Part shown: in pieces, positions 17,870 to 26,289 of the stretch
How the letters are laid out: every line of letters starts with the position of its first letter
Numbering within the stretch: the stretch's first letter is position 1
NCBI RefSeq assembly: GCF_030161095.1
Contig: NZ_BSPP01000007.1
Coordinates: 434,920-498,919, forward strand
From: Cypionkella aquatica
Lineage (GTDB): Bacteria > Pseudomonadota > Alphaproteobacteria > Rhodobacterales > Rhodobacteraceae
Reading direction: 5' to 3'
Length of the DNA stretch: 64,000 bases
The notes under the pieces: generated by a model
Told to the model about the DNA's origin: nothing
The model's database searches: none
What the model saw: only the letters and a program-made list of their open reading frames with translations
Translations under genes and position numbers: made by a program

Positions 17870-18197
17870 CGCAAAATCAGCGCTTGCAGCCGCGAAAACC
17901 CGGCTGGGCGGTTTTGCCAAAGGCGCCCCGACGCTGATGCAATCCTTCGGGGGCATCAGCCGCGCGGCAACCACGCCGGGCCAGTTTTCAGCCGCGCAAA
18001 AGGAATTGGTGGCGGTGGCGATTGCGGTTGCCAAAGGCTGCGAGGATTGCATCCTGTATCATCTGGACGGCGCGCGCCGTCATGGTGCCGACGAGGCCGC
18101 GCTGATCGAGGCGTTGGAAATCGCGGTCGAAATGGGCGGTGGTCCGGCGGTTATGTATGGTGCCAAGGCGCTGGACGCTTGGCGCAACCTTGCCTGA
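17862..18197 (+). CDS. Carboxymuconolactone decarboxylase / AhpD-like protein
   Basis: This 111-residue all-helical protein has the AhpD-type redox motif C60-E-D-C63 with H67 (CEDCILYHLDGA) inside a CMD domain, preceded by SAAQKELVAVAIAVAKG. Intact CxxC and His suggest thiol peroxidase or disulfide reductase chemistry; in AhpD the partner is lipoylated E2, which is notable because the gene overlaps the lipoyl E2 gene by 8 nt. A role in reducing or protecting the lipoyl groups of the upstream complex is an inference. Confidence 0.85.
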   Translation: MSDAKSALAAAKTRLGGFAKGAPTLMQSFGGISRAATTPGQFSAAQKELVAVAIAVAKGCEDCILYHLDGARRHGADEAALIEALEIAVEMGGGPAVMYGAKALDAWRNLA

Positions 18198-18221
18198 GCG
18201 CAGTCAAAAGGGAGGAGTGCG

Positions 18222-19712
18222 ATGGCCTATTATCTGACCGCCGATGGCGGCACCGAAAGCCTGCGGGCGCGTATTTATGATCTGTCGGGCACCTGTCTGG
18301 GCCAACAGGCAGTGGCTTACCCTACAAAATTCGCTCCCGGCGCGCGGGCCGAGCAGAACCCCGAGGATTGGTGGACCGCACTGGTCACCGCAACCGCTGG
18401 GGCCGTGGCCGAGGCCGGGATTGACGCAGGCCAGATCGAGGCAATGTGTTTTGCCACCACCTGCTGCACCGTGGTCGCATTGGATGAACATGGCCGCGCG
18501 CTGCGTCCTGCGCTGATGTGGATGGATGTGCGCGCCCATGCCGAAGCTGATGCCGTTCTTGCGACGGGCGATGCGGCTTTGGCGATCAATGGCGCAGGGC
18601 AGGGGCCTGTCTCGGCTGAATGGATGATCCCCAAGGCGCTTTGGTTGAAACGTAATGAACCGGCGACCTTCGATGCCGCGCATACGATCTGCGAGTATCA
18701 GGATTTTCTGGTGCTGCGGTTGACTGGCGAGCGTTGCGCCAGCTTGGACAACGCGGGGCTGCGCTGGCATTACAGCAGCCGCAACGGCGGCTGGGCGCAT
18801 GGCATTTTGGCCAAGCTGGGCCTAGAGGCTTTGGCCGAAAAATGGCCGGCCCGCGTCGTGGCCCCGGGTGAGGTGGTCGGCACTCTGAGACCGCATGCAG
18901 CGCATGCTTTGGGTTTGAAGCAAAGCGTCAAGGTGGTGCAGGGCGGCGCGGATGCGCTGATCGGAATGATCGGTCTGGGCGTGGCCAAGCCCGGCCAATT
19001 GGCGCTGATCACCGGTTCATCGCATTTGCAGTTTGGCGTGACCGAAGCCCCCTTGCACGCGCCGGGGGTTTGGGGTGCCTATCCTGACATCGTCTATCCG
19101 GGGCGCTGGATCGTTGAAGGCGGCCAGACCTCGACCGGCTCAATCATCAACTGGCTGCGGCGGCTGACTGGTGGCACGCTGGATCTGGCCGAGATGAACC
19201 TGAAAGCCGAGGCGTTGGAACCCGGCTGCGACGGTTTGATCGTGCAGGACCATTTCCAAGGCAACCGCACGCCCTATACCGATCCGCTCAGCCGGGGGGC
19301 CATCGTTGGGCTGACGCTGGCGCACGAGCCGCAGCATATTTTTCGCGCCATCATGGAGGGCATCGGCTTTGGCACCCGTGCCATTCTCGATGCGTTCAAG
19401 GCAGGCGGTTATCATTCAACCGAAATCACCGTCGGCGGCGGGGCCACAGCCTCGCGGCTATGGATGCAGATTCACGCCGATACGGCAGGACTGCCGGTGC
19501 GCATCCCCGCCAGCGCCGATGCGCCCTCGACGGGATCTGCGGTATTGGCGGCGCATGGGGCGGGGCGGTTTGCCACGATCGACGACGGTATCGCCGCGAT
19601 GGTGCGCCCCGGCAGCAGCATTGATCCGCGCCCGCGCGAGGTCGCGCTATATGATGAGATTTACCAGCATTACAAGGCGCTTTATCCGGCGCTGAAAGGT
19701 GCGCTGACATGA
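18222..19712 (+). CDS. FGGY-family carbohydrate kinase
   Basis: The 496-residue protein has the two-domain FGGY kinase layout: an N-terminal phosphate loop LTADGGTESLRARIYD (a variant of the usual DxGT), MCFATTCCTVVALDEHG, PALMWMDVRAHAEAD, and in the C-terminal domain GGADALIGMIGLG, ITGSSHLQFGVTE and VGGGATASRLWMQIHADTAGLPV with the ATP-binding adenosine motif. It phosphorylates a ketose or polyol; it resembles the ribulokinase/YpCarbK-like branch more than glycerol kinase. GGGAGG lies upstream. The product is a likely ligand of the SorC-type regulator. The following SDR overlaps its stop by 4 nt. Confidence 0.93.
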   Translation: MAYYLTADGGTESLRARIYDLSGTCLGQQAVAYPTKFAPGARAEQNPEDWWTALVTATAGAVAEAGIDAGQIEAMCFATTCCTVVALDEHGRALRPALMWMDVRAHAEADAVLATGDAALAINGAGQGPVSAEWMIPKALWLKRNEPATFDAAHTICEYQDFLVLRLTGERCASLDNAGLRWHYSSRNGGWAHGILAKLGLEALAEKWPARVVAPGEVVGTLRPHAAHALGLKQSVKVVQGGADALIGMIGLGVAKPGQLALITGSSHLQFGVTEAPLHAPGVWGAYPDIVYPGRWIVEGGQTSTGSIINWLRRLTGGTLDLAEMNLKAEALEPGCDGLIVQDHFQGNRTPYTDPLSRGAIVGLTLAHEPQHIFRAIMEGIGFGTRAILDAFKAGGYHSTEITVGGGATASRLWMQIHADTAGLPVRIPASADAPSTGSAVLAAHGAGRFATIDDGIAAMVRPGSSIDPRPREVALYDEIYQHYKALYPALKGALT

Positions 19713-20458
19713 TACGCGAGTTTGATCTGACCGGGCGTCTGGCGGTAGTGACGGGCGGTGCCGCAGGCATTGGCCGCGCCATATCCGAGGTGCTGGCCGA
19801 AGCTGGCGCCCGGGTGGTAGTGGCCGACCGCGACAGTGCAGCGGCGAAGGCGGCAGCGCAGGCTTTGGGCGGCCATGCTTTGGCGCTGGATGTGACCGAT
19901 CCCGACGCCTGCGAAACTGCAGCGCTTGCTTTGGCGGCGGAACATGGCCCGGCGGCAATTCTGGTGAACAATGCAGGCATCGTTCAGAACGCGCCCGCGC
20001 TGGATGTGACGATTGCCGATTGGCGGCGGGTGATTGATGTCAACCTGCACGGCGTTTTTCACACTGCGCGGGCGTTTGGGAGGCATATGGTGGCGGCAGG
20101 CGCGGGCAGCGTGGTCAACATCAGCTCGATCTGCGGCGAGGTGACGGTGCATCCACAACCGCAGGTCGCCTATAACGCGGCCAAGGCCGGGGTGAACCTG
20201 TTGACCAAATCTCTGGCGGTGGAATGGGCGGGCCGGGTGCGCGTCAACGCCATAGCGCCGGGCTATACTGCAACGGAACTGACCTTGCTGGGGCGATCAA
20301 AGCCCGAATGGTTCAACACATGGCTTGCCGGTATTCCAATGGGCCGTCTGGCTGATCCGCGCGAAATCGCGTTGGCAGTGGCGTTTCTGGCTTCGGACGC
20401 GGCGAGCTATATCACCGGCACGGTGCTGACGGTGGACGGTGGGTATACGGCAATTTGA
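19709..20458 (+). CDS. Short-chain dehydrogenase/reductase (polyol/sugar dehydrogenase-like)
   Basis: The 249-residue classical SDR has VVTGGAAGIGRAISEVLAEAG near residue 13 (given here in part: TGGAAGIGRAI), an acidic D after the second strand (VVVADRD) indicating NAD preference, NNAG near residue 87, NISSICG with the catalytic Ser, YNAAKAG with Tyr/Lys, and the PGYTATELT loop. It is coupled to the FGGY kinase by an ATGA overlap, so oxidation of a polyol to the ketose that the kinase then phosphorylates is a reasonable inference. The exact substrate is not known. Confidence 0.92.
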   Translation: MIREFDLTGRLAVVTGGAAGIGRAISEVLAEAGARVVVADRDSAAAKAAAQALGGHALALDVTDPDACETAALALAAEHGPAAILVNNAGIVQNAPALDVTIADWRRVIDVNLHGVFHTARAFGRHMVAAGAGSVVNISSICGEVTVHPQPQVAYNAAKAGVNLLTKSLAVEWAGRVRVNAIAPGYTATELTLLGRSKPEWFNTWLAGIPMGRLADPREIALAVAFLASDAASYITGTVLTVDGGYTAI

Positions 20459-20469
20459 CGGGGGGAAAC

Positions 20470-21225
20470 ATGAGCGGAAACGGACGTATCGCGCTGGTCA
20501 CTGGCGCAAGCCGCGGCATCGGCAAGGCAATTGCATTGGGGCTGGCCACACGCGGCTTTGATCTGGTGTTGAACGATATCGCAGCGCAGGCCGCAACACT
20601 GCAGGAAACAGCGGCTGAGGCGCGCACGCATGGCGGGCGCGTGATCGCTTTGCATGCCGATGTCTCGAACAAGGCGCAGGTTCAGGCGATGGTTGCGGAT
20701 GCGGTGGCGCAGATGGGCACCATTCACGCCGTGGTCAACAATGCGGGCATCCTGCGGGCCTCGGATGTCGAAAACTGCCCCGAGGATTATTGGGACAGCG
20801 TGATGGCGATCAATGCCAAGGGCACGTTCCTTGTGGTGCAGGCGGTTTTGCCGATCATGAAGGCGCAAAGCTATGGCCGGATCTGCAATATCTCGTCCAT
20901 CGGTGGCAAACATGGCGCGCCCGAGCAGGCACATTACTCGGCCTCAAAGGCGGCCGTGATGGGGTTCACGCGGGTGCTCGCGCAAGAAGTCGGGCCTTTG
21001 GGCATCACCGCGAACTGCATCTGCCCCGGCATCATCCTGACCGATATGGGGCGGGTCAATCTGGAAGATGCGGCGATCCGCGATGCGTGGAAAGCCAAGA
21101 CTGCAATGGCCCGCATTGGCGCACCCGAAGATGTGGCGGGCCCGGTGGCGTTTTTCTGCTCAGACGACAGCGCGTTTGTGACCGGCCAGACGCTGAACGT
21201 CGATGGCGGGATTGTGCTGTCGTGA
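20470..21225 (+). CDS. Short-chain dehydrogenase/reductase (FabG-like)
   Basis: This 251-residue SDR starts at ATG 20470 after a strong GGGGGAAAC site; an in-frame ATG at 20455 would add five residues overlapping the previous stop. Motifs are VTGASRGIGKAIALGLA, NDIAA after the second strand, NNAGILRASD, NISSIGG, HYSASKAAV and PGIILTDMG. It ends with the conserved VTGQTLNVDGGI. It is the last gene of the sugar operon; a strong hairpin follows at 21234-21267. It may oxidise a second hydroxyl of the same substrate. Confidence 0.92.
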   Translation: MSGNGRIALVTGASRGIGKAIALGLATRGFDLVLNDIAAQAATLQETAAEARTHGGRVIALHADVSNKAQVQAMVADAVAQMGTIHAVVNNAGILRASDVENCPEDYWDSVMAINAKGTFLVVQAVLPIMKAQSYGRICNISSIGGKHGAPEQAHYSASKAAVMGFTRVLAQEVGPLGITANCICPGIILTDMGRVNLEDAAIRDAWKAKTAMARIGAPEDVAGPVAFFCSDDSAFVTGQTLNVDGGIVLS

Positions 21226-21606
21226 TAACAGGCGGTTCTGCGCAGCCGCATCTCGCTGCGTAGAACCGTCGCAAGCCCACATCTGCACGCAGGCTGAGCG
21301 TGATCAGCCCTGTGAAAGCGTGGCGCGCCGCCAGAAAGAGCGCGCACGCTGCTTCCGCGCCAAGATTTTGCAGCGTTGGTCGCACCAAGTTTTGCGATCT
21401 TGCGTGACATGATGTGCTGCACCAGCCGCTAAACGACCAAGGTTTTTCTAACACGCATATTGATGCGTCCGCTTGGGCGACAAGGCTGGTCTGGTGGGTC
21501 GCAAAAGGCTTCGCGGACGCCCGAAACACGACCCACAGAGCTGTCTAACTTTTGGCGTGGCTATTCACGGGTTTTTTTCATAGCACTGCATCAACGCGAT
21601 GGCGCT
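21226..21606. other. 381-bp intergenic region
   Basis: Apart from the hairpin at 21234-21267 no gene is supported. Open frames on the minus strand exist but lack family motifs. The composition stays GC-rich up to about 21440 and becomes more AT-rich just before the flavoprotein gene, where its promoter would lie. Confidence 0.5.
21234..21267 (+). terminator. Hairpin after the sugar operon
   Basis: Two 13-nt arms starting GGTTCTGCGC and ending TAGAACC pair with a single G-T position, with an 8-nt loop, 8 nt after the last SDR stop codon. No T-run follows; a terminator role is inferred from position. Confidence 0.5.
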
Positions 21607-23292
21607 ATGTCAGTCATGGCCCAAGAGTATTTGCAGCAGGCAGCCCGAATGACAGACCTTTCCGCCTTTGGCCCCGACTTTCCCTTTGCATACGACCGGT
21701 GGTTGACCCATTCCGCAGGTCTGGGCCAAATTCCCGCAAACCGCCACGGAGAAAGCGTTGCCATCATTGGCGCGGGGGCGGCGGGCGTCACGGCTGGGCA
21801 CGAACTGATGAAGCTGGGCTTGCGCCCGATCCTGTATGAATCGGGCAAATTCGGTGGCCGCCTGCGTTCCGAGATATTTGAAAGCACCGAGGACGTTATC
21901 GCCGAGCTGGGCGGGATGCGCTTTCCGGTTTCTTCTAAAGCCTTTTATCACTACGTCGATCTCGTCGGCTGCGAAAGTGCGCCCTTTCCCAATCCACTGA
22001 CCGAGGCCGCAGGCTCTACCGTCATTGATCTGGAGGGGGAAACGCTGTTCGCCCGCACGCTTGCAGATCTGCCAGAACTCTACCGCGAGGTCGCGCAGGC
22101 CTATGATGCGGCGCTGCAAGAGGGCGCGCGCTTTTCCGATCTGCAAGCCGCGATGAAGGCAAAGGATGCCAAGCGGGTCAAGGAAATCTGGGATCCGCTG
22201 GTGGCGGCTTGGGACGAGCGGACCTTCTATGATTTCATCACCTCTTCCAAATCCTTTGGGGCGCTGTCGTTTCGCCACCGTGAGGTCTTTGGTCAGGTTG
22301 GTTTTGGCACTGGCGGCTGGGACAGCGATTTTCCGAATTCGATGCTGGAAATCCTGCGCGTCAATCTCTGCGGGCTGGACGACAATCAGCGCTACATCAA
22401 GGGCGGGGTCGAGACGGTTTTGCAACGGCTGTGGCGGCAATCCGCCGCGTGCGCTCATTGGCCTGACAGCACAACGCTGGCCGGGCTGAACGGTGGGGCG
22501 ACCCGGGCGCGCGCGGTCAAGATCGCCCGTGATGCTTCGGGTGCGATTGCTGTGACCGATTGCTGGGGGCGCAAGGATCTATACGAAGCTGTGCTGGTGA
22601 CCTGTCAAAGCCACCTGCTGACCACCTCGATCGAGACGGACGAGGCCCTGTTCGCGCAGCCGTTGTGGATGGCGCTTGACCGCACGCGATATATGCAAGC
22701 GGCCAAGACCTTCGTCATGGTGGATCGCCCGTTCTGGAACGACATAAACCCCGCGACCGGTCGCCCGCTTTTGTCGATGACGCTGACCGACCGCATCACG
22801 CGCGGCACCTATTTCTTCGACAACGGCCCCGACAGGCCCGCCGTGATCTGCCTATCCTACAGCTGGATGACGGATGCGCTGAAGGTGCTGCCGCATGGTG
22901 CGGAAAAGCGGGTCGAGTTGGCGCTTTCGGCGCTTGGCCAGACCTATCCAAACGTCGACATCGCCAGCCATATCCGCGGCAATCCGATCTGCGTCAGTTG
23001 GGAGGCGGACGAGAATTTCTTGGGCGCGTTCAAGGGCGCGCTGCCCGGCCATTACCGCTACAATCACCGCATGTATGGGCATTTCATCCAAGATGACCTT
23101 CCAGTGCAGCAACGCGGCATCTTCCTTGCTGGCGATGGTATCAGTTGGACGCCGGCGTGGGTCGAGGGCGCAGTACAGACGGCGCTGAATGCTGTCTGGG
23201 GGATCATGCACCATTTTGGCGGCACTTCTTCGGCAGAAAACCGTGGCCCCGGCGATGTCTATGCAGATCTGGGCCCCATTTCACTGGATTAA
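21607..23292 (+). CDS. Flavin-dependent amine oxidase / tryptophan 2-monooxygenase-like protein
   Basis: The 561-residue protein has an FAD dinucleotide-binding motif (VAIIGAGAAGVTAGHEL) and the downstream ESGKFGGRLRSE and ELGGMRFP segments of the flavin monoamine oxidase family; the closest pattern is tryptophan 2-monooxygenase (IaaM) and related L-amino acid oxidases, including the C-terminal GIFLAGDGISWTPAWVEGAVQTALNA region that contacts FAD (quoted in part: LAGDGISWTPAWVEGA). Such enzymes turn an L-amino acid into an amide with CO2 release or into a keto acid. No indoleacetamide hydrolase was seen beside it. The frame is open up to 21460; 21607 or 21616 gives a normal N-terminus. Two SDRs and a broken GntR gene follow. 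Confidence 0.85.
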   Translation: MSVMAQEYLQQAARMTDLSAFGPDFPFAYDRWLTHSAGLGQIPANRHGESVAIIGAGAAGVTAGHELMKLGLRPILYESGKFGGRLRSEIFESTEDVIAELGGMRFPVSSKAFYHYVDLVGCESAPFPNPLTEAAGSTVIDLEGETLFARTLADLPELYREVAQAYDAALQEGARFSDLQAAMKAKDAKRVKEIWDPLVAAWDERTFYDFITSSKSFGALSFRHREVFGQVGFGTGGWDSDFPNSMLEILRVNLCGLDDNQRYIKGGVETVLQRLWRQSAACAHWPDSTTLAGLNGGATRARAVKIARDASGAIAVTDCWGRKDLYEAVLVTCQSHLLTTSIETDEALFAQPLWMALDRTRYMQAAKTFVMVDRPFWNDINPATGRPLLSMTLTDRITRGTYFFDNGPDRPAVICLSYSWMTDALKVLPHGAEKRVELALSALGQTYPNVDIASHIRGNPICVSWEADENFLGAFKGALPGHYRYNHRMYGHFIQDDLPVQQRGIFLAGDGISWTPAWVEGAVQTALNAVWGIMHHFGGTSSAENRGPGDVYADLGPISLD

Positions 23293-23379
23293 GGTCAGGG
23301 CTTCGGTAACCGGCTCCATGCTGTCAAAGACGTTGCCAGCGGGCATGGTGATCATTGAGACCAGCAAAGGATCTGACGG

Positions 23380-24159
23380 ATGAATGAACAAGACAAGCGG
23401 CCTGTTGCTTTGATCGCAGGCGGGGCTGGCGGCATGGGGCGTGCGATCTGCGCGACATTTGCACGGCAGGGCTATCGGGTGGCGATCGCGGATCTGGCCT
23501 CAACCGCGCTTGATCAAGCTGTTCTTGGGCTTGGCACTGACAGCCAGAGTGCGCTTGCGGTGTCGCTCAATCTGCGGCAGCCGGGGTCTTGTGAAGGTGC
23601 GGTCTCGCAAGTGATCGCTTGGGCGGGCAGGGTGGATGTGTTGGTCAATGCTGCAGGTGTCTGGCGCGAAGGCGATGCGGCCAGCGTGACAGAAGCCGAT
23701 TGGGATCTGGTGATGGATGTGAACCTGAAGGGCGCGTTCTTTCTGATCCAAGCGGTTTTGCCGCATCTGCAAGCGGGCGCGTCTATTGTTAACATTGCCT
23801 CGGATGCGGGCTTGGTTGGCAATGCGGGTGCGGCACTTTATTGCGCCTCGAAAGGTGGGCTGGTGCTGTTGACAAAAGCGCTTGCGCTGGAACTGGCACC
23901 GCGGCAAATCCGGGTGAACGCAGTCTGTCCCGGCGATGTGGCAACGCCGATGATCGAATTTCAGGCCCAACAATACGGCATGGGCGATCCTGACGGCTAC
24001 AAGCGCAGATTGCTCGCGCATTATCCGCAGGGTGCAGCGGCGCGGTTCCTTACAGCCGAGGAGGTGGCACAGTTTGTGGCATATCTTTGTGCGCCGGAAG
24101 CGGCCCCTATCACGGGTGCAGCGCTGTCGATGGATTTTGGCGTCACGGCGGGGTATTGA
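23380..24159 (+). CDS. Short-chain dehydrogenase/reductase
   Basis: The 259-residue SDR has a slightly unusual cofactor motif IAGGAGGMGRAI, the D of VAIADLAST indicating NAD, VNAAGVW in place of NNAG, NIASDAG with Ser, YCASKGG with Tyr/Lys, and PGDVATPMI. AAAGGA lies upstream of ATG 23380. It ends with ITGAALSMDFG. It lies 87 bp after the flavoprotein gene and directly abuts the next SDR, so the three probably form one unit. Substrate unknown. Confidence 0.9.
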   Translation: MNEQDKRPVALIAGGAGGMGRAICATFARQGYRVAIADLASTALDQAVLGLGTDSQSALAVSLNLRQPGSCEGAVSQVIAWAGRVDVLVNAAGVWREGDAASVTEADWDLVMDVNLKGAFFLIQAVLPHLQAGASIVNIASDAGLVGNAGAALYCASKGGLVLLTKALALELAPRQIRVNAVCPGDVATPMIEFQAQQYGMGDPDGYKRRLLAHYPQGAAARFLTAEEVAQFVAYLCAPEAAPITGAALSMDFGVTAGY

Positions 24160-24162
24160 GTG

Positions 24163-24918
24163 ATGTCTGCGGATCTGATGACAGCAGTGATCACCGGGGC
24201 TGGGGCTTTGGACGGCATCGGGATGGCTTGCGCGCGTGGATTTGCCGCCGAGGGCTTTGAGGTGCATCTGGTGGCAACCAGCGACAGAATCCTTGATCGC
24301 GCGGCTGAATTGCGGACCGAGGGATACCGCGCCACCGGGCATCTCTGTGACTTGACCGATGGCGCAGCGGTGTTGCGGCTGCGCCAAGCCACCGGGCCTG
24401 CAACGGTTCTGGTGAACAACGCCGGAATGGGCAGTCAAGGCCAGCCAGCTTTGCAGCGATTGTTCGTCGATCTTGCGGAGGCAGACTGGGATCGCGGCAT
24501 TTCCGTTACCCTCAAGACGGCCTTCCTTGCCACCCGCGCCTATCTGCCCGATATGATCACTGCTGGCTATGGCCGTGTGGTGAACGTGGCTTCTGTGACC
24601 GGCCCCTGTGTGACCAATCCGGGCGAAAGCGCCTATTCAGCGGCGAAGGCGGGCATGGTTGGGCTGACAAAGGCTTTGGCGCTGGAGGCGGGGCCTTATG
24701 GGGTGACGGTCAATGCGGTGGCGCCCGGATGGATCGAAACCGGAGCTTCCACCGATGACGAGCGGCGGGCGGCAACGGCGACGCCCTGCGGTCGCGCGGG
24801 TCGACCCGATGAAGTTGCAGCGGCGGTGGTATTTCTGGCATCGGCCAAGGCGAGCTACATCAATGGTGCCATGCTGGTGGTCGATGGCGGCAACATCCTG
24901 CAAGAGCGCAAGGCCTGA
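24163..24918 (+). CDS. Short-chain dehydrogenase/reductase
   Basis: This 251-residue SDR starts at ATG 24163 (a GTG at 24160 is also possible), 3 bp after the previous stop. It has ITGAGALDGIGMACARGF, a modified glycine motif with an insertion relative to TGxxxGIG, then NNAGMGSQG, NVASVTG, YSAAKAGM and APGWIETGAS. It ends with INGAMLVVDGGN. Together with the preceding SDR and the flavoprotein it suggests stepwise oxidation of an amine- or amino-acid-derived compound. Substrate unknown. Confidence 0.9.
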   Translation: MSADLMTAVITGAGALDGIGMACARGFAAEGFEVHLVATSDRILDRAAELRTEGYRATGHLCDLTDGAAVLRLRQATGPATVLVNNAGMGSQGQPALQRLFVDLAEADWDRGISVTLKTAFLATRAYLPDMITAGYGRVVNVASVTGPCVTNPGESAYSAAKAGMVGLTKALALEAGPYGVTVNAVAPGWIETGASTDDERRAATATPCGRAGRPDEVAAAVVFLASAKASYINGAMLVVDGGNILQERKA

Positions 24919-25059
24919 ACGGTGCTGGTGCATATTTTCTAGGCATAGAGGCTGATTTCGCGAGGCGGCAATCGGTTCGGTCGGCCAGTGCGCTTGCCGG
25001 GGGCTTCTGGGCCGTTGTAAGATAACTGACAAAGATGCAGCAATCGAGGTAAGGGTGCG

Positions 25060-25401
25060 ATGCTGACGACCAAACCGCTGCGGTCAAAGAAAAAGATGGC
25101 CGAACAGGTCCGCGATGCGGTCAGCGACTATATCCGCGAACACGGGCTGAAAGCCGGCGATCGCATCCCTACCGAGGCAGAGTTGTGTGCGGCGTTTGGC
25201 CTGTCGCGTCCTTCTGTGCGTGAGGCATTGCGGCTTTTGGAACAGGAACGGCTTGTCGTCACCGTGCATGGGCGCGGGCGTTTTGTTACGGCGGTTGCGG
25301 CCTTGAATGTGGCGCGTCCGATTTCGGTGTTTGAAAGCATCACCAAGATGTTGGCGGCACTGGGCTATGCGGCCAACACGTTGTTGCTGGCCCCCCGATA
25401 G
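25060..25401 (+). pseudogene. GntR-family regulator, truncated after the DNA-binding domain
   Basis: The frame encodes 113 residues: a clean GntR winged helix (KKKMAEQVRDAVSDYIREHG, LKAGDRIPTEAELCAAFGLS, RPSVREALRLLEQERLVVTV, HGRGRFVTA) and the start of a UTRA-like effector domain (ISVFESITKMLAALGYAANT), which then ends at TAG. GntR regulators are about 230-260 residues, so the effector domain is lost. The break coincides with the start of antisense ABC ATPase sequence at about 25375-25380, so a rearrangement cut the gene. A GAGG site precedes ATG 25060. A DNA-binding stub could still be made. Confidence 0.8.
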
Positions 25402-25776
25402 CTGGGCTGGGTATTTCATGGCATGTTCCGGGATGCGCACTTTCAAGAGGTAATGCATCGCCCGGTCGCGCGCCTCTGGCGCAGACAAGCCGCGCACCAA
25501 GCGCAAAGGCAGGGCGCAATTTTCCAACACGGTCAGATGCGGAAAAAAGTTGAACTGCTGGAACACCGTACCGACCTTGCGGCGGATCTTCTCAACCACC
25601 TGCTGATCATGGTTCAGCGTGATGCCCGCCACGTTGATCCCCCCATGCTGGAAGCCTTCCAAGGCGTTGATCGTGCGGATCAGCGTCGATTTACCCGATC
25701 CAGAGCGGCCGCAAATTACCAGCCGCTCGCCCTGCGCGATTGTGAGGTTTATCTCATGCAACACTTGCAGGCTGCC
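25375..25776 (-). pseudogene. Fragment of an amino-acid ABC transporter ATP-binding gene (both ends missing)
   Basis: On the minus strand the sequence encodes GSLQVLHEINLTIAQGERLV, then GRSGSGKSTLIRTINALEG (Walker A), QHGGINVAGITLNHD, VGTVFQQFNFFPHLTVLENC (Q-loop) and LSGGQQQRV (signature), and then changes into antisense of the GntR gene exactly where IARAL should follow. Upstream, the frame meets a stop at 25789-25791 instead of the usual 15-20 leading residues. About 134 of about 240 residues remain; Walker B and the H-loop are gone. The pattern is that of polar amino-acid importers (GlnQ/AapP type). It cannot work as an ATPase. Confidence 0.85.
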
Positions 25777-26289
25777 CGAGCGAGTTTGCTACCCTCTGAT
25801 AATCACTTAGAGAATACCAAGATAATCCACAAAGAAGCCTTGAGAATTTGACGCTGCGAAGTCGCAGCTTCCGAGTCAGAGCGCAGCACGTTTGCAACAT
25901 GACTATCCCGCAGACTGCGAAGCGGACTGGCCTGCAAGGTCGGCGAAGCCGGGTGGCCATGCAAGTTCGCAGCGCACCGTGCCCGCGGACCTTTTCACAC
26001 GCGGCGACGTAATAGGGGGGCGTGGAAAGGCCGTGCGGGGTTTGACCGCTATATGCCTCGTGCCATTGGCGCGCTGTAGGGGCCGCTTTTGTGGGCTTGG
26101 ATAACCTTGCAGGCAGGCAACGCGAACGACAAGGGTTTGCTATTGTTTCCGCAAAGTGCGAACCGCAAATCTAACCACATACTACGAACCGAAAATTCAC
26201 GGATCGAGCTTACTTTACATTTAGACTGTGGGAAAAGTTTTCCAAATCTCCGCCTAAATATCTGACATTTCAGATAAAGGCGGATGATT
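25777..26289. other. 513-bp stretch without a supported gene
   Basis: No open frame with family motifs was found on either strand. Between about 25850 and 26100 the sequence is GC-rich and could be decayed coding sequence; from about 26150 it becomes AT-rich (runs such as ACCGAAAATTCAC and TTACTTTACATTTAG). It ends with a hairpin at 26249-26284 next to tRNA-Asn. The combination of gene remnants and a neighbouring tRNA 3' end suggests a decaying insertion region. Confidence 0.5.
26249..26284 (-). terminator. Hairpin just downstream of tRNA-Asn
   Basis: TCCGCCT/AGGCGGA and ATCTGA/TCAGAT form a two-part stem with a 4-nt loop and a small internal bulge. In the tRNA's direction it begins 6 nt after the CCA end. 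There is no clear T-run; a transcription stop or processing role is inferred. Confidence 0.5.
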
